From: Ridgeia piscesae
Lineage: Eukaryota; Annelida; Polychaeta; Sabellida; Siboglinidae
Direction: 5' to 3'
Length of the DNA: 64,000 bases
Assembly: GCA_025642075.2 (NCBI GenBank)
Contig: JAODUO010000193.1
Span: 163,501-227,500, forward strand
How positions within the stretch are numbered: position 1 is the stretch's first letter; each line of letters begins with the position of its first letter. Positions 1-36,000 of this stretch are shown piece after piece. The position numbers and the translations under genes are program-made. The notes beneath the pieces are model-generated. The model was not told the origin of the DNA, made no database searches, and was given only the letters and a program-made list of their open reading frames with translations.

Positions 1-627
1 CTAACTCACGATCTATTTCTGTCTTCTATTAATATCCTTCCCACACCTGCCAGGTGCAGTGCTTTATTTTATTTCGTCAAATGGTTGTGCCCAATCTGCA
101 GATTAAGTTTGTCGGACATGGCACGGTTTATTGTGATTACCGTCTGTGGTTGCAAGGTGGAATTATTTTGATAGGGCGTCAGACATGTTCTCACAATGGG
201 CCTTTTCAGTTTGTTTAATCGGGGAACAAATTTGTGGTTAGGCTTAGCTCTTAGCGATATATCTGGCCCAGGATTACACTCCATGTATGAGGTTATTCAA
301 GTTGAATGAATGAAGATTATCGCTGATGTTGCCTAATTTATGTTTAGATATCTGTAAAAATATGTTACTGGTGACACATGATTTCAGAAAAGAAGTTTGA
401 AATTAGAACCATTATTGTATTCATGCCAATGTCATTATCATCACCTTAAAACCTATCCAGCTTCGATCATCTAGTTCTGATTTATTTTTGCTCGTAAAGT
501 TAACATCCCAGGCTTTACCACCTTGCCTATCTACCTACCATTGCTTCCTGGCATATCAATCTATCTGTTGCCAATTGGAATTGTTTTTTGACTCTAAGAT
601 TGATTAACCCTTTTGTATCCTTATGTG
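1..627. other. non-coding, no gene seen
   Basis: AT-rich sequence with short chance open frames only. No splice-flanked conserved peptide and no repeat structure was recognised. Confidence 0.5.
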
Positions 628-628
628 G

Positions 629-935
629 GGGGGCGGTGGTCGCACGGTACAGTGCCGGACTGTCAATCGAGGGGACGGTGGTTCAATCCCACCTACCGCT
701 GTTTCGAAACTTGGGCAATTTCTTCACCCCACATTTGCCTGTGTCTTTCGGAAGAGACACTAAAAGCCGGTGGTCCCTTCTGTCTGGTGTCTATGCCAGG
801 GGAAGTAAAAGATCACACACAGGGGGTAAATGTGTAACCTGTAGTGGACTCACAAATTCTACAGAAGAACAACTCCTGCATTAGCCCAAGTTTGGGCTGT
901 TTGGAGGTAATCACCTAAGACCTAAGTATCAATAC
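629..935 (+). mobile_element. tRNA-derived SINE-like element
   Basis: The first 75 bases look like a tRNA head. A possible D-arm (GCAC pairing with GTGC) is followed near 687-703 by a good T-arm, GGTGG-TTCAATC-CCACC, which is also the pol III B box. The acceptor-like ends (GCGGT near the start, ACCGC near 697-701) partly pair. After the head comes a unique-looking body of about 230 bases with the phrase GACACTAAAAGCCGGTGGTCCC, typical in style of the middle part of animal tRNA-SINEs. The 3' boundary is not sharp and no clear target-site duplication was found. A genuine tRNA gene is unlikely because the acceptor and anticodon stems pair poorly. Confidence 0.55.
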
Positions 936-3900
936 ATTTCTGAGCTTACTTTCTAAGGATTTAAGTGCAGTCGACAGTATCAAATTATATAAAAACAACT
1001 ATTTTTTAAATGAATCATTCTCATAGGTTATCATTGCTCAAAGGATCATGTTCAAGGCTTGACAGTGGTGTCAATGCAACTCCAGATTCCCAATTCCCGC
1101 CATCTAGCTAAAGACAGGATGCTGACATCTCTATTGTAAGCTCTCACCCTGGTGTCTACCCTGTATTCTACCCCTCCTCCACTTAACACACATGTCAGCC
1201 CTCTCTGACTACTTCCCAGATTTATATCTTCATTATAAGTTCAAATCTTCACTGACACTGGGCACCCCTGGGGTGTTCTGTCTAACCACCCTTCTCTTTC
1301 AATCACCCCCCAGATGGGATCAGAAACTCCTTTTGTGTATTGACAATAGCATTTCCACCTTTAGCTAGCACTTGTCCCCTAAGGGCTAATGGCAGAAATT
1401 ACTCTTCCTGTCTCATTGTCTTTCCCACCCTCTATACAACTTTTCCACCCCCATGCTGAGCTAGTTGTGTTAGCTATATACCCTTTTCACGAATCTGCTT
1501 TGAACTATTGCGCTTCATTCACAAGGCTCCTGGCTGTTGTCTAGCAAATTAGCTATGTAGACACCACTTTCACAAGCCATCTATCATTGCTGGCAAACTA
1601 ACTAGTATTTTTCTTCAATTATTTTTACAAAGCACGCCTACAACGGAGAGACAAGAACAGACAGAACACGAACAATGAAGTTCAAAAATTTTTAATTTGA
1701 CAAATATCGAGTTATAAGTGGAAGGAAATGCAAATGTGATGGAACACGGAGGAAACCTGACCCAGCCTGCCCATTGTCGTCTGTAAGTGCTTCTAAAAAA
1801 GGCCGTGATTCCAATTAAGAGCACATGATGGGCAACACTTCGTCGAAGGTTGCTAGGTGTCACGGCTGCGCTAAACGTGATTTGTAGCCTGCAAGCGGCA
1901 TTTTGTTCGCGCCCACCATTTATTGCCTCAGCATTGTTATCACCTGCATTTTTGCGAATTTTTCCGCGTGACCTTCCTATTGGGTGACAATGATTTATAC
2001 CACTACTTCAAACTTTGGTTCTGACGAAAAAAATCACTAGAATGAATCAGCGTTGATTTATGCCACCGGCAAGTCACACAACATGAATTTCTGTGTGTGC
2101 TTTCATGTAAGACCAACTGATCTATAACAAAACATCCATGCGTGCTTTCAAATCACTGACTAATTTGTCTCTTTATGCAAGCTAATTATTTTGTCAGGAG
2201 ACATGAAGGATCATATATTGTCATGTGAAACCAATGTTTGTGGCTTTGTTGCTTAGGAATATTTTAGTTGCTGTTTTTAACTGTTAGGTTACGTCATAAA
2301 AGCACTTGAGATTCTATGCATTGCAAAACTAATCTCATTAAAATTAATTGGTATTGGCACAGAATGCAGGTACATAATTATTTTGACATTTCTAAACATC
2401 TGAATGCAAATTTACATCAACACAATGTTGTGGGCTTTAATATTAATACAATTTAAAGTCATTAATTAAAAATAACTTATTAAATGCCATAATAATGATT
2501 TTAGTTTTTGTGATAATTTATTCCTGGATGCAACTGGTACACACTGTCTTATAAGGAATGGCCACTTTTGAGATATGGTAAGCTAGTCATAATACAGTAC
2601 AGAGGTTTAATAGAGCACTGACTGTCCTTGTGAACTCAATAAACCTTTCTATATTGACACATTGGTGCACATTTAATCACAGGATTGTTAGATAAATCCC
2701 TGCTGTACCAGCCCATTAGATCCAAGATTATTCCCAAGTGTATGAGAGCTAATCATAAGGGATAATCTCACAGAGAACACTGAGTGCTGGCACTGTTGAA
2801 CCCTGCTGATAAATCTCTTAATTGCTTCTAATGAATGGTTCATTGTGAACCAGGACTAGTCTCTCACCCATGACAGTTGAGTAATAACTCCAGAATGTTG
2901 TACAAACCTCACACAATTGGTCAGCGCATTCTTCACCCATGAATTGGTCACTCTAGGAATGTATGATTAGCTTGTGTCTCTTTTTAGTAAACGATTAATT
3001 AATGGAACAAATATACTGGTAGGCAAGTTTTATACAACAAAATATACTGGTCGGTAAGATAAATATAGTATTTATAATATGCGTTGATAGGCATATTAAC
3101 ATGCAAAATATAATTGTATTTCTAATCATGTTATTAACAGTTTATTAATAACTTTCTTATACTACATTGGTTATGTTATTGTTGTTAATTTCAGGTAACT
3201 ACCACTCACTGCAGTCACCACACACACTGCCAGTATATATTTATATAATACATATAAAGTTATACTTCCAAATACAGTTGTGCTGTATCATTGTCAAGAC
3301 ATGGTATCAGGTAGATAACGATAATAGGCGTGTTTAGTTTGGTTGTACCCTGATTCATTTATCTGTCTATATAAGGCTAGCAGATAGCTTGCTATAGCTA
3401 TCTTTGTGCTTGTGTTTTTCCTGCTGAGTCAGCGTGGGCGTGAGTGATATCTAGTTTCTAGTTATGACATATCGGAAGTTGCAACTTGTAGTTGCCGGGC
3501 ATGAGGGCGGCTATGATTGAACTGCAGTCTGTCGACTGATTTCTGGGTGCCAAGAGTTTGTGAGAGCTGCCACATCTTTCACCAGCCAGATTATCTAACT
3601 TACCCAGTTTGTGCCCAGCTGACAAGACTTGAAAGAGATGGGATCAAGACATCTCTACGAGTGACTACATCCTAATTTTCCAGTTCATTGGAATCCATAT
3701 AAGCAAATGTGAACAGTTTAAAAATGAGTAATTACTGTGGGTTTTTTTCTTCCAGTTACCTGTCGGTAACTTTCAGCTGACTTTGTTAGACTGAATGCTG
3801 CTAGAAGGCAGAACAGTAGTCACTTTGGTGGAAACAGCTGAAACTGTCAAAATGTAAATATGTCCAAAAGTTATGGAAATTATTTGAAAGTTTAAAAACT

Positions 3901-6900
3901 ACCCATCTGCTTAAACCTATCACATTTGTGACTTTGGATAAACATTTCAGAAATGTCTTGTACATAAAATTCTAGTTTGTGTAATACCATAAGAATGTGA
4001 GTAACAGAAATTATATATATAATAATAAGGTAAAGTTGCAGGTTTGAGTAGCAAAAATATAATTGATGGGGCACTCCAGTTTACTTGACCAGTGCCTGTT
4101 GACCAGGTGGATTAGAGAGATGCCCAGACAACTCTCTGTACCTGCTGGTCATCTTCTGCTGGACATGCCCGGGAGGGCCAGAGTCATTCACTGGTCATCT
4201 GTTTATCTTGGACATTATGGGGTGGCTGGCCAGGAATAGTGTCTGTTTACAGTCTGGGTGGGGCTGGCTCCCTGGGGCTTCTGCCCAGGTATACTGTTGT
4301 CATGGCAACCTAAGGACTGGTCAGAACTCCCCTACCTATCTAGTAACTTCCCTATCAGAAGTGTATATAACTGGTGCTCCTTTTGGCAATCTTGGAATAC
4401 GTGGGAGATGAGAGTAACAATTTCAGGGTTGTTTTCTTTTGGAAGCAATGAACTGTGGCCCAGGGGTGGAAAACATAGGGCTCTGAGTAATCAGTCCAAT
4501 TTCACGCCCCTTTGAGCAAATCAACTGGAAGAAAGATTTCAAGCTGTCAGCGTCTTCAGCCACAAGAAAAATGTTGATAACTGTGGAATCCCAATTTGGT
4601 AGAAATATGTCCTAAACTCCTGGAAACTCTGGATAAAATAATGATTCAAGAATACATATCTATTTTGAAACATTTAATTTCAACTGTTACTCATGCAAAT
4701 TCACCACCATTTAATTTGCACAGTGAAATTATGCAGAGCTTATCTGAAGTGTTTTATCAGTTTCAACTCCACATCATCATATGTGAATGTTGACGATTCA
4801 TCGTTCAAGAGTGCCAGGGTCAGCCCAGGTAAATATGCCACATCACCGCTGAAATGTTGATAGGAAATGCTGCGTAGGGTGCCTGTCACATTTTCTGCAA
4901 AATCATCGCATCGTGACGCAAAGTGGGGCTGTGTATATATGAACAGAAGATTAGCCACCTACTCATGGCACTAAGCACATTGGATCGAGTTGATAAACAC
5001 TTTCTTGTTTGAATAATTGATTGGCCGTGTCCTTATTTCAACAAATGCTGATGTGTGGGCGAAGAATGTGCTAATACAGACATGAACACAATTTTTTACT
5101 AATTAATTTTGAAAGGCAGTTCTTTTTTCTTTTGTTACACGTCGCTGCAAGAATGTTAAATTATTATAATTTGGTTAGCTTAACCTGAAATAATAATGGT
5201 CATCTGGTAAATTTGTGTTACAATAAAAAAATTGGTATAGAATTTTTTATTAAATACATGTACAGGTATAACTTTGTATGTACCTTCATGTGGGAAATTA
5301 TATCATCAGATAAAAAATAAGACCATCTGAAGTAATACTACAGAAAAATCTTGTCAAAAATTCAACTTACTTACTTGAAGTAATTATGGTACAAATTATG
5401 GTACAATTGATATTTTCCCTTGATAACTTACCATTATTATTTGACAGCCCATAATAAATAAATTCATGCAAATGGATTTTTGCATGGGATTTGGTTTCCA
5501 GGCTCGACCCACATGTTAACGACCCACTAAAATAATGCAGATTTCTGGAAGTCAGAAGTGTTTTGCCACTCGAATCATCTCTAAATATTTACCATGACCA
5601 TCAGTGCCAACAATAATTTGACAGGGTCAGGAACTTGGGTAAATAAGCGATGTCATTGTCACCACATTGATGCAGGATGAAGCTTAGCTGCCACCTCTCT
5701 CTATTGTCATTAACATTGCTTCCGGCCTCAGGAACCAACACCTGAAATACCTGCCATTTACAATAATGCCTACCTGTCTGGTTGAATAGTGACAGGATCA
5801 GTATCAAAGGTTATCACAAAGATAAGTGGTGGGGATTATAAGATTATTCATTTCAGCAGCATTAGTAATCGTGGCAGTTCCTGAATAGGCCCGCACTTTG
5901 GGGATTTCCTTGACCATAAAATTCCATTCTCTATGACATCATAGTGGTTTATAAATATACATTTTTATTGCATTAAGTATTTCAGTATATTTACGCATGT
6001 GTTGCAATATAGTTTTATTGTAAGCACACAGATGCACATCACACGTGTTCACACATGCATGCACACACTTTAGGTATGACATGGAGTTAGTGCATCTAGT
6101 TCCTAGATGGAGTTCACACACATTCCAGTGAATTGATTTTATTATGTAGTAACAGCTAATGTTAATAAGTGCATAAGCACCCAATTTTCTGGAAGAGTAA
6201 ATTTATAGTCAATCACAAAACGATATGGCCTTTACTGCGATACTTCACCTGACCAATACCTGGAGCATGCGCAAAATAAAGATTTATATTTTCACGTGAA
6301 CAATGAGGTAAACTGGCTGTTTTTTTACTAAAACCTTTTTCCTTTTGGTGGTTTCTCAAAATGTATAATTTCAGTTTATGATTGTGATATTTGTAAATCA
6401 TTCTGTTCAGCTTTTAGTCATGAGACAGGTTTAAGGAACTATGAAGGGTATACTTGGTGATATGTTTTGTCGTTTTGTTGTGCTGTACTTGCAATAACCT
6501 GTCACATAATGTACTGGATGCCAAGATGAAGGACATCAATGCTCAAGCCCAAATAGCAGATAATGTCAACAGTGCCACATGAAATACCAACATATAAGTT
6601 AGTTGAGTCAAATACTTGCATCAATATGAGAAAGTCAAGTTTGCATCATTATTATCAAATATTTCAGTCACATACTTTCAATACTCACATCACCTATGTT
6701 TTAATTAATTAGTTGTTACAAAAGAATTTTTTAATACAGTGCTCAATGAATTCAGTAGCATAAGCCATATTATTTTAAGACAGTTTCCCAACTGCCTTTG
6801 CTTTTAAATTGTTGAAAGTCTTGCGTAATTGGCAAGGGCGTTTTTTTTGCTGCGACTTCAGGTGGCTGAAATAAAATCTCACGACGGATGACGATAGAAG

Positions 6901-9900
6901 CGTCACTGTCAGGTACCGTCTGATCAAGTCAGCGACATGGAGGAAATGGGCTCCTGCTGTTGATGTCTTCAGTTGTCAATTAGTTCAGTCTCCCGGTGCA
7001 GCCAAGCAGAAGTTGACTGGGATGGAAATGGCAAACTTACTATTGGCATGATTAGTTTGTATGCCCGGATGGCGCTCTGTGAAGCGCTGGTGATCAGAGT
7101 CTGTAATTGGCGAGATACAGCTGCAATTGCAAGGCTCTTTAATAGGACGCTTGCAGCATGTGCAGGGAAGTACCACACACAATGTAGTCACAGAGACTAT
7201 GTTTACTGAAACTTTCAATTTGGGGGTTTCTGTCAGTTTGTATAAAGGAAAATATAGCAGACATTTGTGTATTAAAATATAGCGCTTTTGATTTAAATAT
7301 TTGCACAAAATTGTCATTTTATATTCCACATAAAATAATGTAATATGCCACATTGCTAGTTGGGTGATCCAGGCCGTGTTATGTATAGAATGGTTAGCAA
7401 GGTTAGGTTAGTGTGATTTGTTCGTCATTATCATCACGGTACAAAAAACGAAGTTCATTCTTTGCTGGTGTCACCGTGTCGACGCTACTGACATTCTTTG
7501 TCGGCTTCGTTGTGTCGAGTCATTGTGTTGGTGAACTAAACATTCATCAATCTATGTCGTTTCACGCATTCATTTTTTCCCTTTGGTGTAGTAATGAAAT
7601 TGACTTGAACTGCATCTAAAAAGCTGAGATGTTTTGTGACTTGGTAAAGGCATTCAAATGAACCATGAGTGATTATGTCCTGGCACTTTCAACTCCTGCT
7701 CTTTAGAGGAAGCATTCAGACATCCATTGGTGTGTGCAGTAGACCGTGAAGTGGTGTTTTTAGATGCTTAAGTACTACTTCCCTGCCATCTAGTCACTTA
7801 GTACGTTACAGACCCAGGCTTACCTTACATTATACATTCTTTATTATATTTAAAATAGCACATTTAGTAAAGAAATATATATATATATATAATTATATAA
7901 TTTTTTATATATGCTTATTAAAATATATGCTTATTAAAATATAATATCATAATGTTCTAATTTGCATAGAAATTAACTTGAAATAAAAGATTTTTCTTAA
8001 TAATGCTATGTTGTCAAGCCCAAGAAGCTAATTTAAATTTGGTGTCTTGTCAAATAATGTATTCATTTTATTGTTATAAAAATTCATATCAATAAATACA
8101 TTATGTCTAGAGGGACGACACTGCACGTGTCATTCAGGTTAACTTAATGCAGCATCAGGTGTTAGCCTTGGCACTGACAACTTTGAGCTTTTAATTAACA
8201 GGCAGGTGCTTGGTTGACAGGGACCAGGTTTGACACCTAGACAGACCTAGCATGTTGGGGCACAGTTACATCACTACTTTCTTGTGCTCCTCTGCACTAA
8301 TGGTTTAATAATGAACCATGAACAGTCTATAGAACATAACATGCAGTGATTTCCCTTGTATCATTATATAACACATGCACATGATTTGATTAAAAATTAT
8401 ACTATCTCTGAATTGTTTATGCAAGTGTAAACAACATAAAGACTTCCTCATATATAATTATAATCAATGTCTGTTTAGTAGTAATAATTAATATTTTGTT
8501 TTTCTGGATTATCATTTATTCACTCTACTAGAATGGGTGTCCTACTGATGTCTGTCAGCATTTCTTTCTGTTATCTTCTTTTTTCTTCTCAGCCTAGCAG
8601 ATAAGGCCATTTGTGATAGGGCCACTTAACACCTGTTCAACTTCTCTGCACAGTAGAACACCAAACATTTATCTTCTCCTGACAACAGAAGTATTTAAGA
8701 ACAAGATAAGCCTATATCTCACTGAGATGAGAGCAGAGCAGGAGAGCATGTAGATTTTACTGGCCATCTGAGCTGGAATTATGCTTTAATGTTTTAAACA
8801 GAGAACATTAATTTTAGCAGTGTGGTTATGGCGACACATACACACTAATGATTTCATTGACAGTTTTCCTATCAGAAATGTGTTACATCCAGCAAAGTGT
8901 GTTTGTCTCCGTCCAGCTTTTAACATTACAGTATAACAATGATACCCATCTGTATGTATGACGATCGCTCACGTCATGTGTTCATGTAGACTATCACGTT
9001 AGTGGTTTATTTGAGACTACTTGTGGATGCTTTGGCAGATATTTTTATTTTATTTTTGATTGTTGTTTTGACCATTAAAAGTACAACCTGACACAAACAA
9101 ATACATAGTAAATCACCTGATAACTACTGATGGAGGCTTTTCAAATAAACTAAAAACTTACACTTGAAATACCTTTTATTTGTTGCATTTTTATTCTGAT
9201 TGGGAGGAGAATATTATTGGTGAGATTATCATTTATTTGGACTATTGTGTTAAATTGGGTGGAGCTTTTTGTAGTTTGCTGTTGTATTAACTTAAGTGAT
9301 GAACCACTGTCTAGTGTCTAGCCTATTGTATGATGTCACTTCCTGTACTGTACTGTACTTGCAATTCTATGATACGCTACACCTGTGAAGCATATTGGCT
9401 AACGGTGCAAGATACTCTAGTTTTGATATGCCTTCCGAATTTGGTTCTAGAGGATAATATTTTATTTCAGATTAAAGTAAATTAACATTAGACTCATGCA
9501 AGCTGTATTAGTGCAAGTAGCCTGGCGTACAAAGGAAGGCTAAAATGATCGTGTGACCTCCACGACCCAAATAATGTCAGTCTACACAGCCCAGTCATGT
9601 AATTTTTCTGGTACAAATGTTCACCATTTACTACAATGTACAGGTGTCACCGCTGCTCCTTTGATCTGTCAGTGACAGGTGAGTTCTGTCACACCGGTTT
9701 CACACCTGTCTATAAGTGATCGCACCTTCTCTAAACTACAAGTGATACCGCCTTTGCTGTTGTGCCACCTCAGCCAATGGAGTGCCAGCGTGGGCAGGTT
9801 GGGAAGTTTATCCCTGTGGATGTGGCTATTCCGGGGATTCTGGATACACTGTTCAATATACTGCCACATCGCTTCGAACGGACAAACTGATCCTGAAGTC

Positions 9901-11308
9901 TTATCATTAGTGCGGCTTTGTAATAAATGGTTTTGTATTTGTTATCTTTAATTTCTAGTCCTGCTTTGTTGTTGTGTTTTCACGACTAGGCTGAACATTA
10001 TTCAATTTTTTTAGTAGTGCTGTAGATATTTGATGGCATTTACCTTTGTTGTAAAATGTATTTAGGTAACACGATAGTCCATCTCCAACTGCTCAGGTTG
10101 CTTGTTTATGGGATGATATGTCATCCTTTCGAGGATCTATACCATATTGAAAAACTGAGAGATTACAGGAAAATTTTAAGTTCATAAACTGGTGGAATCA
10201 GACTTACATTAATTTATCTATCCCCATATTAGACATTTTGAAATACATACAATAGCTTAACATAATATAAAACCTAGCTTTGTTTCAAGATTAATTACTT
10301 TGATGCATTGGTTTTTGATGTCATTATCCGACCACCATGAGCTAAATATATCTACCACCCATATAACACTTGCTCTACCACTCCAGTTGTGTGGAGGGAA
10401 TAGTGTACTTTACTTGTCTGTTTGTATTCGCTTGTCAGTGAGCCAGTGGCTTCTACTGGTAAAAAGTAGGTGTGCCTCAACCAGAGATAAACTTTTACTA
10501 GGTAGCTGCATAATGGCTGACAGCCCAAGCATTGAAGATAAATTTTTACAGGGTATTTAAACAAGAACAAACTGCCATGGATTGTTTTCACTGCGCGGAT
10601 CATCTTGCAGCTGGTCTGCTGTTGATTCCCAGATAACAGTATCCAGGATGCTGCCAGGCAGACAAGGGGTAATTATCGCATTTTATGGGCCATGGGAATA
10701 TGCAGTAACAACTGATAAGGTTCCAGGCAGAAAGTGGACACCACATCCTACCATTAGGTGGGTTGTTGTAGCCTCTGACCCCAAATGAACCTACCCACTC
10801 AGAGGCTGAACTGACCAGATCCAGATGACCACCATAAAAAGTGTGCTTGTTCTGATGACTGGGTGGACGAGAGCCATAAAACTCTGGGGTTCTCATCAGG
10901 TGGGCATCTCATTTTCTGGGGTTGGGTAGTATTTATGTCATTTTTATGATGATTTATGAAGCAGCAGATTCCAGAATCTTATCATGGGTGTGATTTGTGG
11001 AGACACAGATTTGGAAAAGCTCTCTTCACACATGGACTCCATCTTTGTAAATGGCTGCCAAGTGTGTGCTGTATGTCACGGTCTGTTTATTCATGTGCTC
11101 TAAAATCATAAACTATTTCTATGCTAAATATATATTTTTCATTTGCAACTGTGCACGGGAGTCACTTCAATTTAGCAGTGTTTTTGTAATATTGCTACGA
11201 GATGTTTTGACTGCAAGGTTAGCAGCTAGATAGTCTATGGTTGGACAGTCAGAATGACCACATACAAATTCATCAATAGGGCAAACGATTGATGTATAGT
11301 TATATTAA
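936..11308. other. long non-coding stretch, no gene recognised
   Basis: About 10.4 kb of AT-rich DNA. It contains short AT microsatellites near 7876-7910 and a doubled 17-base AT-rich unit at 7910-7940. Open frames at 6973-7209, 7413-7619, 9679-9951 and 10300-10900 have no convincing splice context or recognisable family and are not called. It lies downstream of the anoctamin gene. Confidence 0.5.
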
Positions 11309-11314
11309 TTTATT
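11309..11314 (-). terminator. candidate polyadenylation signal of the anoctamin gene
   Basis: AATAAA on the minus strand, about 175 bases beyond the anoctamin stop codon, a normal distance for a 3' UTR end. AATAAA is common by chance in this AT-rich DNA. Confidence 0.45.
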
Positions 11315-11488
11315 ACCAATACATAACAATTTGTCTTGATGAACTATTAATCTTCTGCTTCTTTTTTACCAAATTGATCAAAGAATTTATGGAATTCATT
11401 GTGATCATGTTCCACTGATTGGGGAGGTATCAGAAGGCCCACACAAACTCTGATGAACCACTGTGTAGTGGACAGGGTAGGGTGAGTA

Positions 11489-18527
<7,039 letters not shown>

Positions 18528-18601
18528 CTAGACATGGCTTTTATGAACACAAAGTCAAAAGCTCACCCGCCGTCAATGTCAATGCTACAGTATCGTTATA
18601 C

Positions 18602-18655
18602 TTCACCTCGAGCCTCGGTGTTGTCCTGGCGCTCTAGTCTAGACCAATCTTTCAT
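18602..18655 (-). CDS. possible first coding exon of the anoctamin
   Basis: ATG followed by 18 codons (MKDWSRLERQDNTEARGE) ending in phase 0 at a GTATAA donor, which would join in frame to the exon at 18103-18527. The intron would be only 74 bases, shorter than the others in this gene, and the peptide is not conserved, so this is tentative. A true first exon could lie further upstream. Confidence 0.3.
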
Positions 18656-32838
<14,183 letters not shown>

Positions 32839-32894
32839 ACATATATATATATATATATATAATATATATAATACCATATATACACACACATATA

Positions 32895-32963
<69 letters not shown>

Positions 32964-32988
32964 CATATATATACACACACATATATAC

Positions 32989-33073
<85 letters not shown>
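32839..33073. repeat. (TA)n microsatellite with CA interruptions
   Basis: About 235 bases of TA repeats broken by short CACACA blocks (for example 32882-32889, 33021-33032). Confidence 0.97.
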
Positions 33074-33078
<5 letters not shown>

Positions 33079-36000
33079 GTATACTGGGATAAAACCACAA
33101 TATAATTTCCAAGCATGCAGTGGTAAAAATACAACTTTTAAATATTTCTATGTTTAAAAGTCAATTTCTCAAGCCAGCCGGAAGTTACCTATGTCTGGCT
33201 TACGTCATGCTTCACTGCCTGCTAATTGTCACATGACACAGGTGTACCGACCGGACAGGAACAGGATGGCATAAATCAACCAGAACATGTATTTCTTTGT
33301 GCGACATGACTTCTCTTGATACTCTCTTGTTGCGCTGCGTCTGTCTATCAGTTTTTTATCAGCTATCATCTGTTATGATGGATGTAGTGTCGCGGTCTTC
33401 CTGTAGGTGTCTTACAAAATGTGTGTCCTCGAAACATCGGCGACGTTCCTGTCTATACTCGCAATGAATGCTATCATTCATGAAAGACTTAATCTGGCAC
33501 GGCTAATGAATAAACGATGCATATTTTATAAGACATGTTAAACACCATGTGGCTGTCAAATAGTATATGGCCATGCCAACAGCCATCACCAACAATTTAG
33601 CTAAGCTCACCACAGAGAGAGACCATAATTTGTGTAAATTTTTATTTTGGTTTCATTTTTGAAAATATTGAAGGAGCCACTGATGTAGCTAAAATGATTT
33701 GAATTGGTGTTTGGCTCAGACTTAATTATGTAATTATGACATTAGTCATTAAAAGAATATTTTGAATTTAATTCTCAAGTATTATTTATCTCGTTATAGA
33801 GTAATTAATCAACATTCAAACCTATACATTATCCCAAATGTTTAGTGTAGTTCTTATAAAAATCACTGCAGGAACTTTTAAAATTTATGATTTCCATTGG
33901 GGCTTAGTGAAAATACAGTGAAAAATGGTGGAAATACTTTTGTTCCTCCTACATACATGTACCATAAAATATACATTCCAATTCCATGTAAATATTTTCA
34001 ATGATTTTAATAAAAGTGTAATATTACCTGTTTACACACTGCAGAAGATGATTCACAGTGGGCTACAGTGTTTAACTGTATTTAGTGGTTGTGGTAATGC
34101 ATTTGACCACTATTTGTTAATGTATAATTAGTGACATTGCTAATTCATATAGACCACAAATGAACCTTTAGTAAAACTACACGTTACAAATTTTGGTGTT
34201 AAAGTTTTTAAACGTGAACATCGTATCAGTATACAACTGCGTGTAGAGTGGAGATAGACATCGGTATTTGCAGTCCAGACACGTCAGCCAAGCTGGCATG
34301 TTTAAAAATAAAGTTTGAAAAAGGATTCGAGTACCGTGGGGGCCGCGGTCTCAGCTCTCACCCTGTCTTTACCCTGGCACTGCCTTTTGTCCTCAGCACT
34401 GAGTTATATGAGAACTGAATAAACAGTGATTAAAATGGCAATGGAAGCATCTGTTTTCGTTTATAGGGCATTATCTAGCAGACACACCCGAAAAGGGGGC
34501 GGTGTCTTTGCGCTCTCAAAAATGTGTGTCTGGGATACTAATGTGGTTTATATTAGCAACAGATAATCATAAAAAATAGTACAGTGTTTGTCACATTCCA
34601 TTCTTCATACACATGGCATTTATGGTAGAAAATATTTAAGAACGTTTAAGATTATTTCAGTGATCGAAACTTCTACAAAGCTCAACTCAGCAAGTTGATG
34701 TACGTGTAAAATATGATGTCTAAAAATGTCTTTAACATAATGGAAAGTTAGTTATCCTGGTTTTTATATTACAAGCATAGCGTAACTGGTCAAGTGTCAA
34801 GCATAACGTTTAAATTAGGTATATGGTGTTAATTTCAGAAACAGATATATCTGTTGGGTGATTTTTTTGTATTATTTTTTATTTGTAGTGAAGGAAAGTA
34901 TGAGGATGAAGGAAATAACTGTGTTAGTGCGACTGAAAATGACACTTCCATTCACATGATGAATATAAATGTGATTACCTATAAAGTATCTTTACTCTGT
35001 CCTTTAAAAGACACTAATTATACACCAGAAGCTCCTGTGTCATTTGTCACCAGACTTGGTGGCAAGACGTCATTAAAAAAATTACAAAGCTCAAATATTT
35101 AGTTAAAGTGAAACTCTGTAAGGAAATTTGAGGCGTTGTGGAAATTGTCACTTTGCCAGGATTATACATCTGAACATTCAGAACAGAATTACACATTAAC
35201 CACAGATTTTTCCGAAGCGCAGTCTGGCTTCAGATGTGGCAGAAATCCAGATTTCCTCATTATGGAAAGCAGCTTTTGACAACAAAGGATAGAAACCGCA
35301 AAATAAGACATTTGAGCTTGCACGGCAGGAACGTTGAAAGCATTTTCTGTCAAGAAAGAAACCTGCTTCACAATGAAATCATTGTCAGAACTATTGAACT
35401 GTACTACAATTTTCTTGTTGACTGCACTGTCATGAATTGGTTGGCCACATGTGTAAGATTTTGCCGAGTTGGTTGTCTAAGTCTGATGAATTTTAGGATG
35501 TATTTTTTTTACAAATCCTGTCACATGGTGTACTGGTAACTAGATAAGTTGAAAGCAACACGTTTCGGCAAGGCAGGTGGGAAAACTTATTGGCAGGAAG
35601 TGAGGTGGAACTGTTTGATATGACAGGAGCAGATAGCAGATCCAACTCTTATAAGGAGGAGATAAATAGCAGCTGTTGTGGCATTTACATCAGATGATCA
35701 CAAACTTGCCCTCATAATCATATCTATAGCTGGCAGCTACGTGCGTTAATTACAGCTCATAGCACAAATATGTTACAGATTAAAAGCAATCGTTTCAAAG
35801 GAACTCCAGTCTTAAAAGTTAACTTCCAGTCCACTGGAATGGTAAAGATGCCACAGATAAACCTACTCGTCTGACGTGACTTTTGGGGGACCTGTTTTTA
35901 GAGAACAAGAATGCGCAGACATACCTAATGTTGATTGCAGTTTTGTCATCATTTTGGGTGCCGCCTACGTTTATTTTTGTTATGTAACAATATATACACC

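Noticed and set aside
640..705. A functional tRNA gene
   Set aside because: The T-arm is good, but the acceptor and anticodon stems pair poorly and the sequence continues into a SINE-like body.
6973..7209. Open frame with an EF-hand-like phrase (DWDGNGKLTIG)
   Set aside because: The loop lacks the acidic residue at position 12, there is no paired EF-hand, and no matching splice context; the opposite strand is equally open.
34854..35102. 82-codon open frame preceded by TTTGTAG
   Set aside because: No recognisable motif, AT-rich codon use unlike the true exons, and no donor or partner exon.
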